Source of the DNA: Melioribacteraceae bacterium
GTDB taxonomy: Bacteria > Bacteroidota > Ignavibacteria > Ignavibacteriales > Melioribacteraceae
Length of the DNA: 64,000 bases
Assembly: GCA_021739765.1 (NCBI GenBank)
Contig: JAIPBD010000012.1
Location: forward strand, 62,001 to 126,000
Reading direction: 5' to 3'
The stretch's first letter is position 1. Every line of letters starts with the position of its first letter. Positions 19,335 through 28,094 of the stretch are shown here, piece after piece. Position numbers and translations under genes: made by a program. The notes under the pieces are model-generated. The model had not been told where the DNA came from, ran no database searches, and worked only from the letters and a program-made list of their open reading frames with translations.

Positions 19335-20354
19335 TTACATCATACCTAAATCATTGCTTGTTACAACAACTGTTTGAGCATTTCCAAGATCAACGCCAAC
19401 TGCGGTGTTCCCGGTTCCAGCCTTTTTCTTTGATTGCGAACAATATCCTTTTGCAACCGCTTCATGAGGATTTTGGAAGATTTCTACTTTTAAGAAAGAA
19501 CCAAATTCTTCCTTAAAAAGATCAACAAGATCTTGATAAAATGCTCCACCGCCGGCAATTACTAACTTTTCGGTGTTTTCGAAATCAGCATCTTTCCAAG
19601 TGTTCCTTATTGTAGGCGAAATTAACTCGTTATAGTATTTGGTCAGTGACTTTTTCCGCATTCCGGTTAAGTCAACTTTTTTTCTATTAAGGAATACAAA
19701 ACCTTTTTGGAAATTAAAATCGTATTGATGGTCATTTTTCATACCTAAATAATATTTTCGTTTTAACTCTGCCATTGAATCATGAATTGCGTAATGCAAA
19801 CCTTGAGCGCTTATCACCGTTCTGTCTACAATACCGGTTTCATTTGTTAAACATGCTTCAAAAGTACCATACCCTAAATTTGCTACGAATACATTATCTG
19901 AAGTTTGCATCTCAGCTCGTACGGCAGATCCACAACCAATAATTTCGGGAGTAACGTCGACACTATCAACTTCCACAGTTACAGTTTTCGAAATGCTTTT
20001 GCCGATTGAAAATTGATCATAAGAAATTTCTTGTTTACCCGATAAAAATTGAATCGCTTCTTCACGATTGATCATATAAGTAGAATATGGAAAGCCAAGT
20101 GTTAAATTTATCGGCCCTTCGGTCTTTGCCGAAGCTAATAGTAGTGCGGCTTTCATCAGAACTTGAAAATCTGTATCTGACGGATAGCTGTTTATAATTT
20201 TATGAGGGGAAACGCCTTCGGTTAAGGCGAGTTGACCAACGACATATTTTTCACCATTGTGGTGAATTCTTAAACCGGAAATTAGGTCCCTAAAAATATT
20301 TTTTAGCTCTTGATCATGTTTTTCAAGAATACTTGGAAAAATTTGAACATTCAT
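19335..20354 (-). CDS. Actin-like ATPase (ParM/StbA-like) with apparently permuted order
   Basis: A 339-residue protein of the ParM-like actin superfamily. LTLGFPYSTY (85-94) is typical of the family, ANLGYGTFEA (158-167) is at the phosphate-2 position with Asn where Asp is usual, and VIAGGGAFYQDL (265-276) is the adenosine motif. The family's phosphate-1 motif is missing at the N-terminus, where the chain starts at MNVQIFPSI. A clear phosphate-1 match, GVDLGNAQTVVV, lies at 320-331 after a Lys/Gly linker. An in-frame TAA six bases before the ATG excludes a longer N-terminus. It is probably a filament-forming ATPase working with the bactofilin next to it. Confidence 0.85.
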   Translation of the reverse strand: MNVQIFPSILEKHDQELKNIFRDLISGLRIHHNGEKYVVGQLALTEGVSPHKIINSYPSDTDFQVLMKAALLLASAKTEGPINLTLGFPYSTYMINREEAIQFLSGKQEISYDQFSIGKSISKTVTVEVDSVDVTPEIIGCGSAVRAEMQTSDNVFVANLGYGTFEACLTNETGIVDRTVISAQGLHYAIHDSMAELKRKYYLGMKNDHQYDFNFQKGFVFLNRKKVDLTGMRKKSLTKYYNELISPTIRNTWKDADFENTEKLVIAGGGAFYQDLVDLFKEEFGSFLKVEIFQNPHEAVAKGYCSQSKKKAGTGNTAVGVDLGNAQTVVVTSNDLGMM

Positions 20355-20793
20355 AGATTATCCCCACTGAAATAGTTTTCAAACATCGTTAAAAATAAAC
20401 AAAATATTAACATTTGTAAATGATACAAACTTTTAATTTTGCTCTGAGCAAAACCACTAAATTGCTCTATGTAGTTTTCCTCAAAGTTTATAATCTGTTC
20501 CAAGTGTAAATAAAATTCTACACTCAATTAATACTCCCAATATATATGGAACAAATCAAAATTACAAAATCCGACAGAATCTCTTTTAAGAATATAAGCC
20601 AAGCTACAAGTACATTTTTATTAGTAAAATCAACCGCGAACCAAAACAACTATTTGACGTGTAATTATTACCACTAACCTCATCAAACATTTAAAAAAAG
20701 GGCGATTCCTCCGCATAACATGTCATTTTTTGATGGCATATTAATTGATTGATAATTCTTGCTATGAAAAAAGAACTTTCTACAGGAAGCAAA
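20355..20793. other. Divergent regulatory region
   Basis: About 440 bases lie between the actin-like gene and the chosen start of the hybrid kinase. It is AT-rich, holds the sigma-54-like site at 20734-20749 and no convincing ORF. The minus-strand promoter for the actin/bactofilin operon must be here but I could not fix its boxes. Confidence 0.4.
20734..20749 (+). promoter_or_regulatory. Possible sigma-54 (-24/-12) promoter
   Basis: TGGCAT at 20734-20739 and TTGAT at 20745-20749 place GG and the -12 G twelve bases apart, as in sigma-54 promoters, with one mismatch in the -12 GC. A start near 20759 would exclude the TTG at 20749 and favour the ATG at 20794. A sigma-54 activator is encoded in the same locus (32551). 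Confidence 0.4.
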
Positions 20794-23037
20794 ATGGATA
20801 TTACACCTGACAGTTACGCATCAAAGAACAATTTGTTTGAAAAATTGAACTCGGAATCCCTAATTAATCCTACGCGTTTGGTGATATTTGTTTTGTCGCT
20901 TTTTTGGTTAGCAGCTTCAATTTATGAAGAAAGATTATTTTCTGATTTATCGAGAGAGACGCTTCCCATAAGATTATTAACAATAACTGGATTTGCTCTC
21001 CTCTTTGGGTTATCATTTGTTAAATTTATTAAGAAAAATATTGTTCTTGTAATTCACTCATCAATATTATTAGCGACCGGATCTGTATTTTTACTGGCTC
21101 AGTATGCTCCTCAATCTCTCGCACCAAACAGTTATGTATTGGGAATTGTCATATTCACTTCAGCACTGTTTCTTTCGTGGGACCCAAAACACCAGATAGT
21201 TCTCGCTATTTATTATATGCTTCTTTTTGTTTTTACTCTTCTCTTTTCGAAAAACGACATTATTCTAAGCCCAAATTTTGTTGAGACGATAATAATTGTA
21301 ATCGGAATCAGCGTGCTTGCCGTAGCTTCCAGTATGTTGATTTTCCATTTGAGGAAATCCGCGGTTTTTAGTTCAATGCAATCCGATGAATCTGAGAAAA
21401 GGTACAAAGATATTTTTGATAATTCACTTGAGGGGATCTTCCACTGCACAAAATCGGGCGAATTATTGACGGTGAATAAAGCCTTTGCATCGCTTCTCGG
21501 GTACAAAAATACCGAAGACTTGCTCGATTTTAATATCAGCTCTGATGTTTTTTATGATCCTGGCGAATTTCAGAGAATGGTGAATGAGTTAGAAAAAGAG
21601 ACACGGAAAAACGGATTGCTGGTTAAATTGAAAAAAAGCACCAGTTCTAAAATATTTGTACGAATCAATGCCAGAAAATTTTATAACGATAAAAACGACA
21701 ACTGGTATATTGAAGGATTCGCGCAAGATATTACCGAGCAACAGATCGCCGAAACGGAGCGAAAAAATGTTCTTGAAGAACTTCACAAAGAAAAGCTGAT
21801 TGCTGACAGGCTTGCAAACAATGCGATTGAAACAAATCTGCTAAAATCCAGATTTCTCGCAAAAGTGAATCATGAAATCAGAACCCCGATTAACTCAATA
21901 CTGGGATTTTTTACTCTGATTGAAGAAGGGTTATATCAGAGTAAGGAAGAACTGTCGAGTCTTTTCTTCAACGCAAGGTCGGCAGCAAATTCAATGCTGG
22001 AAATAATCGACAGTAACCTTGATATGGCCAAAGTGGAGGCGGGAAACATCCAACTTAATTCAATTGATTTTAACATTGTTGAACAAATCAAGAACTCACT
22101 TTTGTTGTTAGAAAGCAAATTGAATGAAAAAAGGATAAGGATAAAATTCCATTACGATAGACTTATTGACAAAGGCGTACGCGGAGACGCGACAAAATTC
22201 AGGCAAATTTTAATTAACCTGATTAATAATTCAATTAAGGCCGTAGAAGAAGAAGGAGAAATATCAATAAGCGTTTCACAAAGTTATGTCGGTACTGATT
22301 TGGTTGATACTTATATAACGGTAGAAGATAACGGTGTTGGAATCCCTGAAGAAATAAGAGATCATTTGTTCAATCCGTTTATACAGGGGAATTCAAGTCA
22401 ATCGGGTGCAGGACTTGGATTATTGATTTGCAAAGAGTTTGTTGAATTGATGAACGGTCACATCGAAGTGCAAAGTGTGATCGGGCAAGGAACAATATTT
22501 TCGTTTGCGATTCCATTTAAACGAATAGAATATGATATGGAAGAAAATATGTTCATCCATAGTGAGAAAGAAGAGACCGAACCAAATCTGGATTTAATCC
22601 AATTAGATGACGATCAATTGTTTACTGAAGCAAAACCCGATAAACCGATATTGTTACTTGTTGAAGACAATAAAGCAAATCGAACGGTTGAAAAACGACT
22701 GCTTGAAAATATTGGTTATACTATCCTTACAGCTTCGGATGGTATTGAAGCCATCGGCCAAATTGAATCCAAATACTTAGACCTGATTCTGATGGATATT
22801 GAGATGCCGGGAATGGATGGACTTACCGCTACAAAAAAAATTAGAGCGATGGAATCCCCCAAGAAAGATATTCCAATAATCGCTGTAACAGCACACGCAA
22901 GCATGCAGGATAGGCAAAGGTGTATTGATGCCGGAATGGATGATTATATCTCTAAACCGATCAATATTCAGTTTATGAAGATGATCATCCAAAAATGGTT
23001 ATCGAATAAAAGTTTAGCTGATTCTGCGGTAGAATAA
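20794..23037 (+). CDS. Hybrid sensor histidine kinase / response regulator
   Basis: About 747 residues from the ATG at 20794, chosen for AGGAAG five bases upstream; ATG 20764 and TTG 20749 are longer alternatives. Six hydrophobic segments (about 25-180) are followed by a PAS domain (YKDIFDNSLEGIFHC), a HisKA helix with the phosphorylated His in NHEIRTPINSILG, an HATPase domain (NLINNSIKA, DNGVGIPEE, GAGLGLLICKE) and a C-terminal receiver (LLLVEDNKANR, LILMDIEMPGMDG, VTAHA, KPIN). It senses an unknown signal at the membrane and passes phosphate internally. Its position beside the pilus genes suggests control of that system. Confidence 0.92.
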   Translation: MDITPDSYASKNNLFEKLNSESLINPTRLVIFVLSLFWLAASIYEERLFSDLSRETLPIRLLTITGFALLFGLSFVKFIKKNIVLVIHSSILLATGSVFLLAQYAPQSLAPNSYVLGIVIFTSALFLSWDPKHQIVLAIYYMLLFVFTLLFSKNDIILSPNFVETIIIVIGISVLAVASSMLIFHLRKSAVFSSMQSDESEKRYKDIFDNSLEGIFHCTKSGELLTVNKAFASLLGYKNTEDLLDFNISSDVFYDPGEFQRMVNELEKETRKNGLLVKLKKSTSSKIFVRINARKFYNDKNDNWYIEGFAQDITEQQIAETERKNVLEELHKEKLIADRLANNAIETNLLKSRFLAKVNHEIRTPINSILGFFTLIEEGLYQSKEELSSLFFNARSAANSMLEIIDSNLDMAKVEAGNIQLNSIDFNIVEQIKNSLLLLESKLNEKRIRIKFHYDRLIDKGVRGDATKFRQILINLINNSIKAVEEEGEISISVSQSYVGTDLVDTYITVEDNGVGIPEEIRDHLFNPFIQGNSSQSGAGLGLLICKEFVELMNGHIEVQSVIGQGTIFSFAIPFKRIEYDMEENMFIHSEKEETEPNLDLIQLDDDQLFTEAKPDKPILLLVEDNKANRTVEKRLLENIGYTILTASDGIEAIGQIESKYLDLILMDIEMPGMDGLTATKKIRAMESPKKDIPIIAVTAHASMQDRQRCIDAGMDDYISKPINIQFMKMIIQKWLSNKSLADSAVE

Positions 23038-23214
23038 ACCTCAATACGAAATAATTACCACCGGCAAACCTCAAATTTTCTTCATTAAGTTTAGATAACG
23101 GTTAATCATAAATCATAATGTCAGCTTTATTACTATACTACTTGTAACATTTACCACTTTTACTTATTCATATTTAACAACCCTCAAATTCACGCTCTAA
23201 TCAACGGTTTTTTC

Positions 23215-23230
23215 TGGCACGTTTTTCGAA
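23215..23230 (+). promoter_or_regulatory. Possible sigma-54 promoter of the pilin gene
   Basis: TGGCACG at 23215-23221 is a perfect -24 element; the -12 element, TCGAA at 23226-23230, keeps the G at the right spacing but differs at two positions. A start near 23240 would leave a 39-base leader with the strong site AAAGGAG before the pilin ATG. Pilin genes in several phyla use sigma-54. Confidence 0.45.
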
Positions 23231-23278
23231 TGTTATATCGCATAACTATTAAATCCCAAAAAACAAAAGGAGAATAAA

Positions 23279-23665
23279 ATGGGTCAGCAACAGTTATTAT
23301 TAATCGTACTTGGTGTAATCATTGTTGGAATTTCGGTGGTTGTAGGTATTAGTGTATTCAGTGCAAGCAGTACCTCGGCAAACCGTGATGCGGTAGTAAG
23401 TGATCTTACAACACTCGCAAATATGGCACAACAATATTATAGAAAACCAACTGCTATGGGCGGTGGAGGAAATTCATTCTCCAGTTGGAGTATCCCGGCC
23501 TCACTAGCGGCAACAGGAAACGGAAGTTATGCGGCAACAGTTACTGCCAGTCAAGTTACTTTGGTAGGAACAGGAAACCAGCTTGGTGATGACGAAACCA
23601 ATAACGTAAGCGTTACTATGTACGTCGGTTCAAACGCAATTGATTCTACAATAGTTGCCAACTAA
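23279..23665 (+). CDS. Type IV pilin-like major subunit with two-residue leader
   Basis: A 128-residue protein starting MG then QQQLLLIVLGVIIVGISVV, a hydrophobic helix placed as in type IV pilins but with no basic leader and no Glu at position 5. The globular part (about 30-128) is rich in Ser, Thr, Gly and Ala, as expected for a secreted fibre subunit (YYRKPTAMGGGG, TMYVGSNAID). A strong ribosome binding site precedes it, a possible sigma-54 promoter lies upstream and a strong terminator follows, so it is probably made in excess over the machinery genes downstream. The major-pilin role is inferred from context. Confidence 0.8.
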   Translation: MGQQQLLLIVLGVIIVGISVVVGISVFSASSTSANRDAVVSDLTTLANMAQQYYRKPTAMGGGGNSFSSWSIPASLAATGNGSYAATVTASQVTLVGTGNQLGDDETNNVSVTMYVGSNAIDSTIVAN

Positions 23666-23678
23666 AGGCTTAAAAGGG

Positions 23679-23716
23679 AAAAAAGCCGGGGACGATCGTT
23701 CGCTCCGGCTTTTTTT
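23679..23716 (+). terminator. Strong intrinsic terminator after the pilin gene
   Basis: AAAAAAGCCGG pairs with CCGGCTTTTTT around a 15-base loop and ends in seven T residues. It lies between the pilin and the platform-protein gene, so readthrough would set the ratio of pilin to machinery. Confidence 0.88.
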
Positions 23717-23722
23717 ATAAAA

Positions 23723-25066
23723 ATGATAGAACTAAGATTTCAAGCAATAAAGCAATCGGGCCAAGCAATTACCGGAACAATTAATGTCCCAAGCTATTCC
23801 GAAGGCAAAAAGAAAATTAAACTTATCGCCGAAAAGTATCTTTTATCGGTACGCAAAGTCGAAAGAAAATACACTTACCGTTACAAAGTAACCCGCGGAA
23901 ACGAAAAGCCTATTACCGGTGAACAAAAGGCCTTCAGTAAAGAAGAAGTTAATATTGCTTTAAGAAAGCTTGGATTTAAAATAATATCAGTAAATAAACT
24001 TTTCTTTGAATTAAATATAAAACCTCCGCAGCATGAAATTCTTTCATTCGTAAAAATCTCAGCAGAATTACTGGAGCAAAAATTATCGTTTGGGGAAATA
24101 TTAAATCTGTTGATGAGTGATACAAAGAATAAAACTTTAAAGGAAGTATTAAAACAGATCAACAGTGAATTGAAACAAGGTGGTGACAGTGAAAAAGTCT
24201 TCTTAAAATATCAAAAGATATTTGGGAAGTTTACCGCTTATATGCTCGGGCTCGCATCTAAAAGCGGAAACATGGTTGAAATTTATAAAGCAACCGCCAA
24301 GTTTTTAGAACGCAGGCAACAATTTCGAAAAGATCTTAAAAGCGCGCTTATTACTCCATTTGTTACACTATTTATAATGTTTCTCGCAGTGCTTTTTTAT
24401 ATCAGTTATATCTTTCCGGAGACAGCTCAATTGTTCGTAAAACTAGGCGTTAAATTACCTCCCATGACCGATGTGACTCTAAAGATGAGCTATTTCATTT
24501 CGGATTATATAGTTTTTATTCTTGCCGGAATGTTTGCCCCCGTAGCCGCTGTTCTTTTTTATTTCTCTACCGAAAAGGGAAAATTGTTTCGCGATAAAAT
24601 GATATTAAGAATTCCTGTAGTCGGTTCTTTAATTCATAAAACATTAATTGAAGTTTTTTGCAGGGTGTTTTATACAATTTATTCCGGTTCATCCAACAGC
24701 ATCGAACCGATCGCGATAGCGGCTGAATCGACAGGTAATAAATATTTCGAAAATCAAATTAAGACTATAAGTATTCCCGCAATGCTGCAGAAAGGAAGTG
24801 GATTAACTGAATCATTTAAGGCTTCCGGAGTATTTACAGATACCGCGCTTGCACGATTTCATTCCGGGGAAGAGACCGGAACAATTAAGAATACTTTAAA
24901 ACAAGTGGCGAATTATTACGAGAGCGAAACCGTTTTCAGATTAAAAAATATTATTGAAATTATTCAAGTAACAATTTCAATGATCATCATGGTTGTTATG
25001 GTTGCGCTAACCTTGGTTTCAGCTGAAACCGCAACTATCTCACCAAATTCACCAATGAGCAAATAG
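23723..25066 (+). CDS. GspF/PilC-family inner-membrane platform protein
   Basis: A 447-residue protein. An N-terminal soluble region (about 1-95) resembles the linker seen in some GspF proteins. Two type II secretion F domains follow (about 100-230 and 305-440), with three membrane segments (LITPFVTLFIMFLAVLFYIS, YIVFILAGMFAPVAAVLFYF, VTISMIIMVVMVALTLVSA). The family anchors the assembly ATPase to the membrane and helps extrude pilin. It begins seven bases after the terminator and is five bases from the ATPase gene. Confidence 0.9.
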   Translation: MIELRFQAIKQSGQAITGTINVPSYSEGKKKIKLIAEKYLLSVRKVERKYTYRYKVTRGNEKPITGEQKAFSKEEVNIALRKLGFKIISVNKLFFELNIKPPQHEILSFVKISAELLEQKLSFGEILNLLMSDTKNKTLKEVLKQINSELKQGGDSEKVFLKYQKIFGKFTAYMLGLASKSGNMVEIYKATAKFLERRQQFRKDLKSALITPFVTLFIMFLAVLFYISYIFPETAQLFVKLGVKLPPMTDVTLKMSYFISDYIVFILAGMFAPVAAVLFYFSTEKGKLFRDKMILRIPVVGSLIHKTLIEVFCRVFYTIYSGSSNSIEPIAIAAESTGNKYFENQIKTISIPAMLQKGSGLTESFKASGVFTDTALARFHSGEETGTIKNTLKQVANYYESETVFRLKNIIEIIQVTISMIIMVVMVALTLVSAETATISPNSPMSK

Positions 25067-25071
25067 TTAAA

Positions 25072-26862
25072 ATGGAAGATCAATTACAAAATATTGAAAA
25101 GATCGGTTATCTACTTTTGAAAAAAGGCATCGTTGATACTGAAATATTAACAAAGGTTCTTTCAATCAAAAACAGCTCAGTGGAAGCCTCCCATAAAAAT
25201 CTGGCGCAAATTTTAGTAGAAGATCTAAAGTTCGACTATGATCTAATCTATTCTGAAATCGCCCTATTATATGGATTCAGAGAAGTTAAAGTTGAACACA
25301 CAAAAAGTTTTGAAAAGCGAATCGAAAATATCAATAAACTTTTAGGTCAATATGATGAAAAAGGAAAGTCATTTTTAAGTGAGAATAATACGCTTCCATT
25401 TGGGACTGATACCGGCACATTAAATAGAGTAATATTTGCCTCGATTGATCCAACAAATAAAAACCTTGCTCGAATTCCCTACTTGCTTGGAGTAAATAAT
25501 TTTGAAATACAATTTATCAGAAAAATATACTTCGAAAAAATTAATGAAACTTTGTTCCCAAAAGAAAATGAATACTTAAAACTAATCGAAAATTCCCAAG
25601 AAGATCTTTCCACCGAAATCGATGAAATTCAAATTGATGAACAAGAACTTGACGAGCAAATTAATAGCAGCGCGTTAATAAATCTTGTGGAAGCATCTTT
25701 AATTGAGGGCGTTAGGCAAGGTGCAAGTGATATCCATATTGTTCCAAAATCCGGCAATGTTACAGAAATAAATTTTCGAATCGACGGTAAACTTAGTGTT
25801 TGGACAACTCAACGAAATACTTACCCTGAAGCGGTTACTTCAGTTGTGAAAGACCGGGCACGCGGATTGGACCGTTTCGAACGTGAAGCGGCTCAAGATG
25901 GATTTATTCAGCGGGAAATTGATAATAATATTATTCGGTTTAGAGTCTCCGTTTTACCGCTTGCCGGAGCAGAATTAAAAAATAAATTTGAAACAATTGT
26001 AATTAGAATTCTTGACGATCGAAAAGTTATTAAAGACTTAAGCAAACTTGGTCTTTCCGGCTATGCGTTAACATCCTTTCAGAAATCGATCAATAAACCT
26101 CAGGGGATGGTAATATTAACCGGACCAACCGGAAGCGGTAAAAGTACAACCCTTATCGCAGCGTTATACCAAGTAATCGATCCAACAAAAAACGTTCTTA
26201 CGGTAGAAGATCCGGTGGAATATGTAATTGAAGGCGCTCGGCAGTTAAAGATCGGTCATAAAATGAACTTTGATCAAGCAATTCGGGCAATTTTAAGACA
26301 CGATCCCGACATCGTTCTCGTTGGAGAAATGAGAGATAAAGAGACAGCAGAAACAGCGATAAAATTGGCAAATACCGGTCACCTCACTTTTTCAACTTTG
26401 CATACTAATGATGCGCCAAGCGCGATTGCACGTCTTTATAAAATGGGAATCGAACCATTCCTTATCGCATACGCAATTAATATTGTTATCGCACAAAGGT
26501 TGATCCGGCGACTTTGTGAAAAGTGTAAAAAGAAGGTCGGTGCTGAAACACTTGAACAATTAAGTGCCTTAGGAATTAATTTCACACCCGAAGAAATTGA
26601 AAACATTTACGACGCGGTTGGTTGCGAGCACTGCAATGATACCGGATACAGAGGAAGATTAGCAATTCATGAAGCTCTTTATTTTACCAAAGAAATAAGA
26701 GAAGCAATAGTAAAATCATCAAGTGATATTGATGAAAATATTCTAAGGACACTTTCCCGAAAAAACGGAAGTTTATCGCTGAGAGATAGCGGAATGCAAA
26801 AAGTATTACTCGGCTATACATCTATACATGAAGTTTTGTCCACCACAACCGATGATTCATAA
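25072..26862 (+). CDS. GspE/PilB-family assembly ATPase
   Basis: A 596-residue hexameric ATPase. The N-terminal GspE_N/MshEN-type domain (about 1-160) precedes the N2D domain (ASDIHIVPKSG, REAAQDG) and the ATPase core with Walker A GPTGSGKST (about 351-359), Asp box VEDPVEY, Walker B ILRHDPDIVLVGEMRD and His box STLHTND. A zinc-binding Cys tetrad (CEKCKK, then CEHC) is present as in extension ATPases. It powers pilus or pseudopilus growth. Its stop overlaps the next start by one base (TAATG). Confidence 0.93.
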   Translation: MEDQLQNIEKIGYLLLKKGIVDTEILTKVLSIKNSSVEASHKNLAQILVEDLKFDYDLIYSEIALLYGFREVKVEHTKSFEKRIENINKLLGQYDEKGKSFLSENNTLPFGTDTGTLNRVIFASIDPTNKNLARIPYLLGVNNFEIQFIRKIYFEKINETLFPKENEYLKLIENSQEDLSTEIDEIQIDEQELDEQINSSALINLVEASLIEGVRQGASDIHIVPKSGNVTEINFRIDGKLSVWTTQRNTYPEAVTSVVKDRARGLDRFEREAAQDGFIQREIDNNIIRFRVSVLPLAGAELKNKFETIVIRILDDRKVIKDLSKLGLSGYALTSFQKSINKPQGMVILTGPTGSGKSTTLIAALYQVIDPTKNVLTVEDPVEYVIEGARQLKIGHKMNFDQAIRAILRHDPDIVLVGEMRDKETAETAIKLANTGHLTFSTLHTNDAPSAIARLYKMGIEPFLIAYAINIVIAQRLIRRLCEKCKKKVGAETLEQLSALGINFTPEEIENIYDAVGCEHCNDTGYRGRLAIHEALYFTKEIREAIVKSSSDIDENILRTLSRKNGSLSLRDSGMQKVLLGYTSIHEVLSTTTDDS

Positions 26863-28094
26863 TGATTAATGAATTCAGAAATATCGCGCAGCAAGTTCTC
26901 TCCAAAGTTTCGCACGCATCAAGCGACTCTGAACGATTGCTTGAACTCAGAACCGCGGTAAGTGAAATCTCCCCAAACGAACGGGCTTTTTTAAGGAAAA
27001 TTTTTGCCCAACTTTTAGATGCCGTTGTGAAAAATGGGGCAAGTGATATTGAGATTGGAGGAGTTGGAACTGTTGATAAAGTTTGGTTGAGAATTAACGG
27101 GACGAAAATCCCTGTAGACAAACTGCCAACTTTTAGTATTGATGAATCAACACTTTTAATCTTTTCGATTTTAAGTCAAAACCAACAAACGGAATTATTG
27201 GAGAAAAGAAACCTTGATTTTAGCTATTCATATCTGAACAATGAATCCGGAAATGAACAACGATTTCGCGCTGATGTATATTTCGAACTCGGAACAGTTG
27301 CGCTTAACCTTAGAGCGATTTCAAACGAAATCAGAAGTTTGGATTCGCTTGGATTTCACAAGTTCGCCGTTGATAAAATGTACCATGAAAATACGAAGTA
27401 CGGATTATCGCTCATTACCGGAATCACCGGTTCGGGTAAATCTTCTACATTAGATTCAGTTATTGATTATCATAATAGAACCGTAAACACACATATCATT
27501 ATTATCGCGTCGCCCGTTGAATTTATTCATAAGTCAAAAAAATCGATCGTTCGCCACAGAGAAGTCGGAAGCGATGTTCTTTCTTTCAGCAGGGGTGTAA
27601 TTGAAGCAATGCGGCAGGATCCCGACATCGTGGTAATTGGAGAAATGCGAGATCCCGATACAATTCTCGCCTCCCTTGAAGTCGCGGATACAGGTCATAA
27701 AGTTTTTTCAACTCTACACACTTCTTCTGCCGCTGAATCTATTGATAGAATTCTTGCCGAAGTTGATAAACGTGATATTGATAGAGTCAGGCACAGATTA
27801 GCGGATGTTCTCGTTTCGGTTGTTTCCCAAAAATTGGTTCCGGGAATTTCGGGAGGAAGGCATTTGGTGAAAGAAGTGATGTTAATGACTCCGGGTATAA
27901 AAGCCGCCATAAAGAATAATAATATCGGCGAAATCTACATGATGATTAACCAATCGAGAGATCTCGGCATGAATACGCTTGAACAAGATTTGTTAAGATT
28001 ATATGCCGAAAGAAAAATTTCTAAAGAAACCGCTGTTACTTTTTCGAACAATCGTCAATTTATGGTTCAAATGATAAATAGGTCAATAAATTGA
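26862..28094 (+). CDS. PilT-like second ATPase
   Basis: A 410-residue ATPase of the PilT/GspE superfamily with Walker A GITGSGKSS (about 187-195), Walker B MRQDPDIVVIGEMRD and His box STLHTSSAAE. It lacks the Cys tetrad and the long N-terminus of the PilB-type protein upstream, which is the usual difference between retraction and extension motors. The N-terminal region (ASDIEIGG, KVWLRINGTK) is short, as in PilT. A retraction ATPase argues for a dynamic pilus rather than a plain type II secretion system. Confidence 0.88.
   Translation: MINEFRNIAQQVLSKVSHASSDSERLLELRTAVSEISPNERAFLRKIFAQLLDAVVKNGASDIEIGGVGTVDKVWLRINGTKIPVDKLPTFSIDESTLLIFSILSQNQQTELLEKRNLDFSYSYLNNESGNEQRFRADVYFELGTVALNLRAISNEIRSLDSLGFHKFAVDKMYHENTKYGLSLITGITGSGKSSTLDSVIDYHNRTVNTHIIIIASPVEFIHKSKKSIVRHREVGSDVLSFSRGVIEAMRQDPDIVVIGEMRDPDTILASLEVADTGHKVFSTLHTSSAAESIDRILAEVDKRDIDRVRHRLADVLVSVVSQKLVPGISGGRHLVKEVMLMTPGIKAAIKNNNIGEIYMMINQSRDLGMNTLEQDLLRLYAERKISKETAVTFSNNRQFMVQMINRSIN

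Noticed and set aside
20749-20793. The TTG at 20749 or ATG at 20764 as the start of the hybrid kinase
   Set aside because: The TTG overlaps the -12 part of the sigma-54-like site and neither has a ribosome binding site, whereas 20794 has AGGAAG at good spacing.
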